In this document: one piece after another, positions 9,831-12,471 of the stretch | Position numbering within the stretch: position 1 is the stretch's first letter | Layout: every line of letters begins with the position of its first letter | Assembly (NCBI GenBank): GCA_947068385.1 | Contig: CAMTBF010000050.1 | Coordinates: 1 to 12,471 of the forward strand | Direction: 5' to 3' | From: an uncultured Lachnospiraceae bacterium | GTDB lineage: Bacteria > Bacillota > Clostridia > Lachnospirales > Lachnospiraceae | DNA: 12,471 bases | The notes under the pieces: model-generated | What the model was told of the DNA's origin: nothing | The model's input: only the letters and a program-made list of their open reading frames with translations | Database searches by the model: none | Translations under genes and position numbers: made by a program

Positions 9831-9861
9831 GGATTTAGTAAATATATTGGATTTATCATCA
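9819..9861. repeat. 14-bp direct repeat enclosed by an 8-bp inverted repeat
   Basis: ATATATTGGATTTA occurs at 9824-9837 and again at 9842-9855, a period of 18 bp. The pair is bounded by TGATGATA (9819-9826) and its exact reverse complement TATCATCA (9854-9861). The structure overlaps the -10 and ends just before the ribosome-binding site of the glycosidase gene. It could be a repressor operator, a duplicated -10 region or an mRNA stem near the ribosome-binding site. Confidence 0.7.
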
Positions 9862-9876
9862 GGAAAGGAGATCGAC

Positions 9877-11775
9877 ATGATTCAAATCACGCTTGCCGGG
9901 ACTGACTTACGCTTTGACGAGGCCAATCTGCACGTTTCCATCGCCCGGAATGGAACGGAATGGAGCTGGGAGCCTGACTACATACCCGTATTCACCTCCA
10001 TGGAGCGGGAGATTCCCTTCCAAAATGCCGCCTCCGTCTCCCACGAGGTGCGCCAGACGGGCCTGGGGAAGGGAATCCTCTCCCGATACGAGGGCTTTGC
10101 CGCGGACGGGGGGCCGTCCCTGCCCGAGACGGCTTTCTGCACCTATGTGTGGATCGAGGGGGCTACGGGGGACGTGTTCTTCGAGTGGATCCCCCTGGGG
10201 GAGGACGGCTCTGGCATCCAGTCCGTCACCTGGCCCGGGCCCATGGCCTTCCGGGAGAAAAGGGAGGACTGGTACACGCTGCTGAACTACCATCAGGGGC
10301 TCCTGATCCCCAATACCTGGGAGACGGAGCTGGGGAAGCTCCCCTTTGACGGCTTCCTGTGCTCCGCCGCCAACTACATGCCCTGGTTCGGCCAGGTGAA
10401 GGCCGGAAACGGGTACATCGCCATCTGCGAGCAGCCCTGGGACTGCGCTTTCTATGCGGAGCATCCCGCCGGAGGGCCCTACACCAGGGCAGGGGTGCGC
10501 TGGGGAGCCAGCCTGGGGGCAATGCGCTACCGCAGGGTCATGCGCTATACGCTCTTAAACGGCTGTGACTACAATGACATCTGCAAGGTGTACCGCAGCT
10601 ATGTGAAGGAAAAGGGCCTGTTCTGCAGCCTGAAGGAAAAGGCGGCGAAGGCCCCCGGGGTGGAGCGGCTGATTGGAAGCCTCTTCCTCCATCGGGGGAT
10701 CAAGAATCATGTCTGCCCGGAATCCTCCATGTACGATGCGGAGCATCCCGGCAAGTACGACCGGGTGGTGCCCTTCCGGACTCGGACGGAGGAGGTCAAA
10801 GCCCTCCACGCCCAGGGCTTCGAGAAGCTCTACCTGCACCTGGACGGCTGGGGCGACCCCGGGTATGACAACCAGCATCCCGACTATCTGCCCCCCTGCG
10901 AGGAGGCCGGGGGCTGGGAGGGGATGAAGGAGCTGGCGGATGCCCTCCATGGCTGCGGGTATCTCTTCGGCATCCATGACCAGTACCGGGACTACTATTT
11001 CAACGGCGAGACCTTTGATGCCTCCTTCGGCTGCCTCCAGGCGGATGGCACGATTCCGGAGCATGCCAGGTGGGCGGGCGGCCACCAGACCTATCTCTGC
11101 GCCACCCAGGCCCCCTATTATGTAAAGCGCAACTTCCGGGAGCTTGCGGCGCACGGCATCGATTTAGACTGCGCCTACCTGGACGTGTTCACCTGCAATG
11201 AGCCCGACGAGTGCGGCAATCCCATGCATTACATGACCCGCAGGGACTGCCTGGAGTTCCGGGGGCAGTGCTTCGAATACCTGCTCTCTCAGGGGATCCT
11301 CCCCAGCTCCGAGGAGGTCTCGGACTGGAGCATGCGGAGCCTGGTGTTCTGCCACTACGCGCCCTATCAGTTCCAGATGTGCAAGCCGGGCACGCCCCAG
11401 AAGGGCATTCCCGTGCCCCTGTTCAACCTGGTGTACCACGACTGTGTCATCATCCCCTGGATGATGGAGAAGATGGACGCGCACAACGACTACATGCTCT
11501 ACGCCCTGTTGAATGGCGGCGCGCCCTACCTGATCCGGGACGGCGCCTATCCGGGCATCGACGGCTCCTTCCAGCCGGAGTTCACCTTCACCGAGCGGGA
11601 GGCCTATGACAGGTGCAGGGTGGTGGCAGACCTCCATGAACGGGTGGCAGCCTGTGAGATGGTGTCCCATAAGCTGCTCGCGCCGGACGGGTCGAAGCAG
11701 GAGACCGTGTTCAGCGACGGCACCAAAGTGCGGGTGGATCTGGACGCGCTCAGCTATGAAATCTGCCAGGGGTGA
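9877..11775 (+). CDS. Probable glycoside hydrolase, DUF5696/GH101-like
   Basis: A 632-residue protein without signal peptide, so probably cytoplasmic. The ATG at 9877 follows AGGAAAGGAG at a six-base spacing. Residues about 1-280 look like an all-beta domain rich in W and aromatic residues. From about 285 a TIM-barrel-like part begins: LHLDGWGD (320-327) and GIHDQYRDYY (365-374) read as successive barrel strands, then AYLDVFTCNEP with Asp436, and SSEEVSDW with Glu479/Glu480. An Asp after a 'yfDvw'-like strand, then a Glu some 30-45 residues on, matches the nucleophile and acid/base layout of GH101-type and related retaining glycosidases; DUF5696 proteins share it. The family call is from motif memory, and the catalytic residues are inferred. 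As a cytoplasmic enzyme beside an oligosaccharide importer, it most likely trims imported glycans. It is divergent from carB, has its own promoter and ends at a hairpin terminator. The substrate cannot be told from the sequence. Confidence 0.68.
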   Translation: MIQITLAGTDLRFDEANLHVSIARNGTEWSWEPDYIPVFTSMEREIPFQNAASVSHEVRQTGLGKGILSRYEGFAADGGPSLPETAFCTYVWIEGATGDVFFEWIPLGEDGSGIQSVTWPGPMAFREKREDWYTLLNYHQGLLIPNTWETELGKLPFDGFLCSAANYMPWFGQVKAGNGYIAICEQPWDCAFYAEHPAGGPYTRAGVRWGASLGAMRYRRVMRYTLLNGCDYNDICKVYRSYVKEKGLFCSLKEKAAKAPGVERLIGSLFLHRGIKNHVCPESSMYDAEHPGKYDRVVPFRTRTEEVKALHAQGFEKLYLHLDGWGDPGYDNQHPDYLPPCEEAGGWEGMKELADALHGCGYLFGIHDQYRDYYFNGETFDASFGCLQADGTIPEHARWAGGHQTYLCATQAPYYVKRNFRELAAHGIDLDCAYLDVFTCNEPDECGNPMHYMTRRDCLEFRGQCFEYLLSQGILPSSEEVSDWSMRSLVFCHYAPYQFQMCKPGTPQKGIPVPLFNLVYHDCVIIPWMMEKMDAHNDYMLYALLNGGAPYLIRDGAYPGIDGSFQPEFTFTEREAYDRCRVVADLHERVAACEMVSHKLLAPDGSKQETVFSDGTKVRVDLDALSYEICQG

Positions 11776-11807
11776 TGTCGCAGACTAGAAGGAATCGGGA
11801 AAAATAA

Positions 11808-11829
11808 CCTGCGGCCTGGGGAGCGCAGG
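11808..11829 (+). other. Small hairpin after the glycosidase gene
   Basis: CCTGCG (11808-11813) and CGCAGG (11824-11829) form a six-base-pair stem with a ten-base loop. It has no T-tract, so it is unlikely to be a terminator itself. It leads directly into the tandem repeats, whose CCTGC segments could compete for the GCAGG arm. Confidence 0.35.
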
Positions 11830-11835
11830 CTGCGG

Positions 11836-11947
11836 GAGGAACCTGCTGTCGGAGGAGCCTGCTGTCGGAGGAGCCTGCTGTCGGAGGAGCCTGCCGTCGG
11901 AGGAGCCTGCCGTCGGAGGAACCTGCTGTCGGAGGAACCTGCTGTCG
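11836..11947. repeat. Seven tandem 16-bp repeats
   Basis: The unit GAGGARCCTGCYGTCG is repeated seven times head to tail with no length variation. Only two positions vary: base 6 is A,G,G,G,G,A,A and base 12 is T,T,T,C,C,T,T in copies 1-7. Copies with the same variants are adjacent, as expected from stepwise slippage duplication. The unit is not a multiple of three and lies after a stop codon, so it is non-coding. It falls in the 3' untranslated region of the glycosidase gene, before the terminator. Confidence 0.95.
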
Positions 11948-11956
11948 AAGAAATAA

Positions 11957-12014
11957 GAATTCCCGCCGGAATCAGGCCTTTTCCATACCTGAATCCCGGC
12001 GGGATTCCCTTTTT
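11957..12014 (+). terminator. Rho-independent terminator, probably bidirectional
   Basis: An imperfect stem joins CCCGCCGG (11962-11969) to its complement CCGGCGGG, and TCAGG (11972-11976) to CCTGA around the loop CCTTTTCCATA. It is followed by TTTTT at 12010-12014. It ends the glycosidase transcript on the plus strand. On the minus strand the same stem is followed by TTCTTATTTCTTC, so it can also end the convergent GH43-like gene, whose stop codon is about 30 bases away. Confidence 0.8.
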
Positions 12015-12044
12015 ATGTTCCGTCCTTTTGGTATCCCAATGGGC

Positions 12045-12471
12045 CTATCTGCAGCTATGCCCTTTTATCCGCTCATACTCCTCCATGGTGATGGTCAGTA
12101 TGGTTCCATGCTTGAAGCCATAGGGGAAGGAGAACGCCCTGTCCGAGCGGAGGAATTCCCCGGACTTCAAGGACTCTGCCACGAAAGGCACATAGCCCTG
12201 CCCCTCCCCGGGCACGCCGTAATAGTCCAGGAACAGGCACCACTTCCCGTCCTCCAGCCGCACGGCAGTGGGGGCCTCGTACAGCCCGCTCTCCACGGTT
12301 TCCATACTCCGGTCGAAGCTTTCCACCCTTTCATAGGGGCCTGTGACATGGTCTGCGGCCAGGAGGATGATCTTGGCCGGATTCGCTTCGCTCTTCACGA
12401 AGAGATAGTAGCGGCCGTCCTCCTCATAGATTGCGGAATCGATGACTCCGCTGTCATCCTTCCGGTACAGC
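12045..12471 (-). CDS. GH43-like glycosidase (C-terminal part only)
   Basis: The gene enters from the right edge; its last 141 codons are visible. An internal GTG at 12396 could look like a start, but the frame is open to the window edge and encodes conserved sequence upstream of it, so the true start lies outside. Visible motifs are typical of five-bladed beta-propeller glycosidases of family 43: VIDSAIYEEDGRYYLFVK, where Asp-Ser is the usual pKa-modulator position; YEAPTAVRLEDGKWCLFLD, where the Glu is the expected general acid; and FSFPYGFKHGTILTITMEEYERI near the C-terminus, beginning at the FSFPYG motif. The family contains arabinofuranosidases, xylosidases and related enzymes acting on plant polysaccharides. 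The catalytic base Asp would lie beyond the window. The gene is convergent with the DUF5696/GH101-like gene and shares its terminator region. It suggests that the locus targets arabinose- or xylose-bearing plant glycan, though GH43 specificity is broad. Confidence 0.8.
   Translation of the reverse strand, partial: LYRKDDSGVIDSAIYEEDGRYYLFVKSEANPAKIILLAADHVTGPYERVESFDRSMETVESGLYEAPTAVRLEDGKWCLFLDYYGVPGEGQGYVPFVAESLKSGEFLRSDRAFSFPYGFKHGTILTITMEEYERIKGHSCR

Noticed and set aside
11836..11947. CRISPR array
   Set aside because: The repeats are 16 bp, directly adjacent and lack spacers, so they form a tandem minisatellite.
12045..12398. A complete 117-codon gene starting at GTG 12396
   Set aside because: The frame stays open to the window edge, and the residues upstream of the GTG (VIDSAIYEEDGRYYLF) fit the GH43 family, so this is the tail of a longer gene.

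Overview
The window looks like chromosome from a GC-rich, gut-type clostridium, most likely a Lachnospiraceae member. This is inferred from AGGAGG-type ribosome-binding sites, strong GC preference in third codon positions, and the gene families present. It carries part of a glycan-utilisation locus, with one pyrimidine/arginine housekeeping gene (carB) embedded in it.

Layout. At the left edge (1-148, minus) is the first part of a LplB/YteP-type sugar ABC permease, with its own promoter region. Next is an AT-richer stretch (149-718) with two small overlapping plus-strand genes of 37 and 93 codons; the second has a BrnA-antitoxin-like C-terminus. From 6294 down to 720 on the minus strand runs a compact operon: AraC-type response regulator (YesN type), sensor kinase (YesM type), sugar-binding lipoprotein (LipO/DUF3502 type), and YesL/DUF624 membrane protein. 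carB follows (9657-6433, minus) without a visible carA. Divergent from carB is a 632-residue probable glycosidase that I place near DUF5696/GH101-like enzymes (9877-11775, plus). Its 3' side holds seven tandem 16-bp repeats and a hairpin terminator. The right edge carries the C-terminal part of a GH43-like glycosidase (minus), convergent with it.

How the parts fit. The sensor kinase probably detects an extracellular sugar or a loaded binding protein and phosphorylates the regulator. The regulator should activate uptake genes, and the two glycosidases, apparently cytoplasmic where the N-terminus can be seen, would cut the imported oligosaccharide. The most informative signal is a 32-bp element present twice, once before the permease gene and once before the regulator gene. 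The copies differ at two positions, and each lies exactly 24 bp upstream of a similar -10 element (TAAAATAGA and TAAGGTAGA). This is what one expects of a binding site for the encoded regulator, linking the detached permease gene to the regulator operon and implying autoregulation.

No rRNA, tRNA, CRISPR array, insertion sequence or riboswitch was recognised. No gap between genes exceeds 300 bases.
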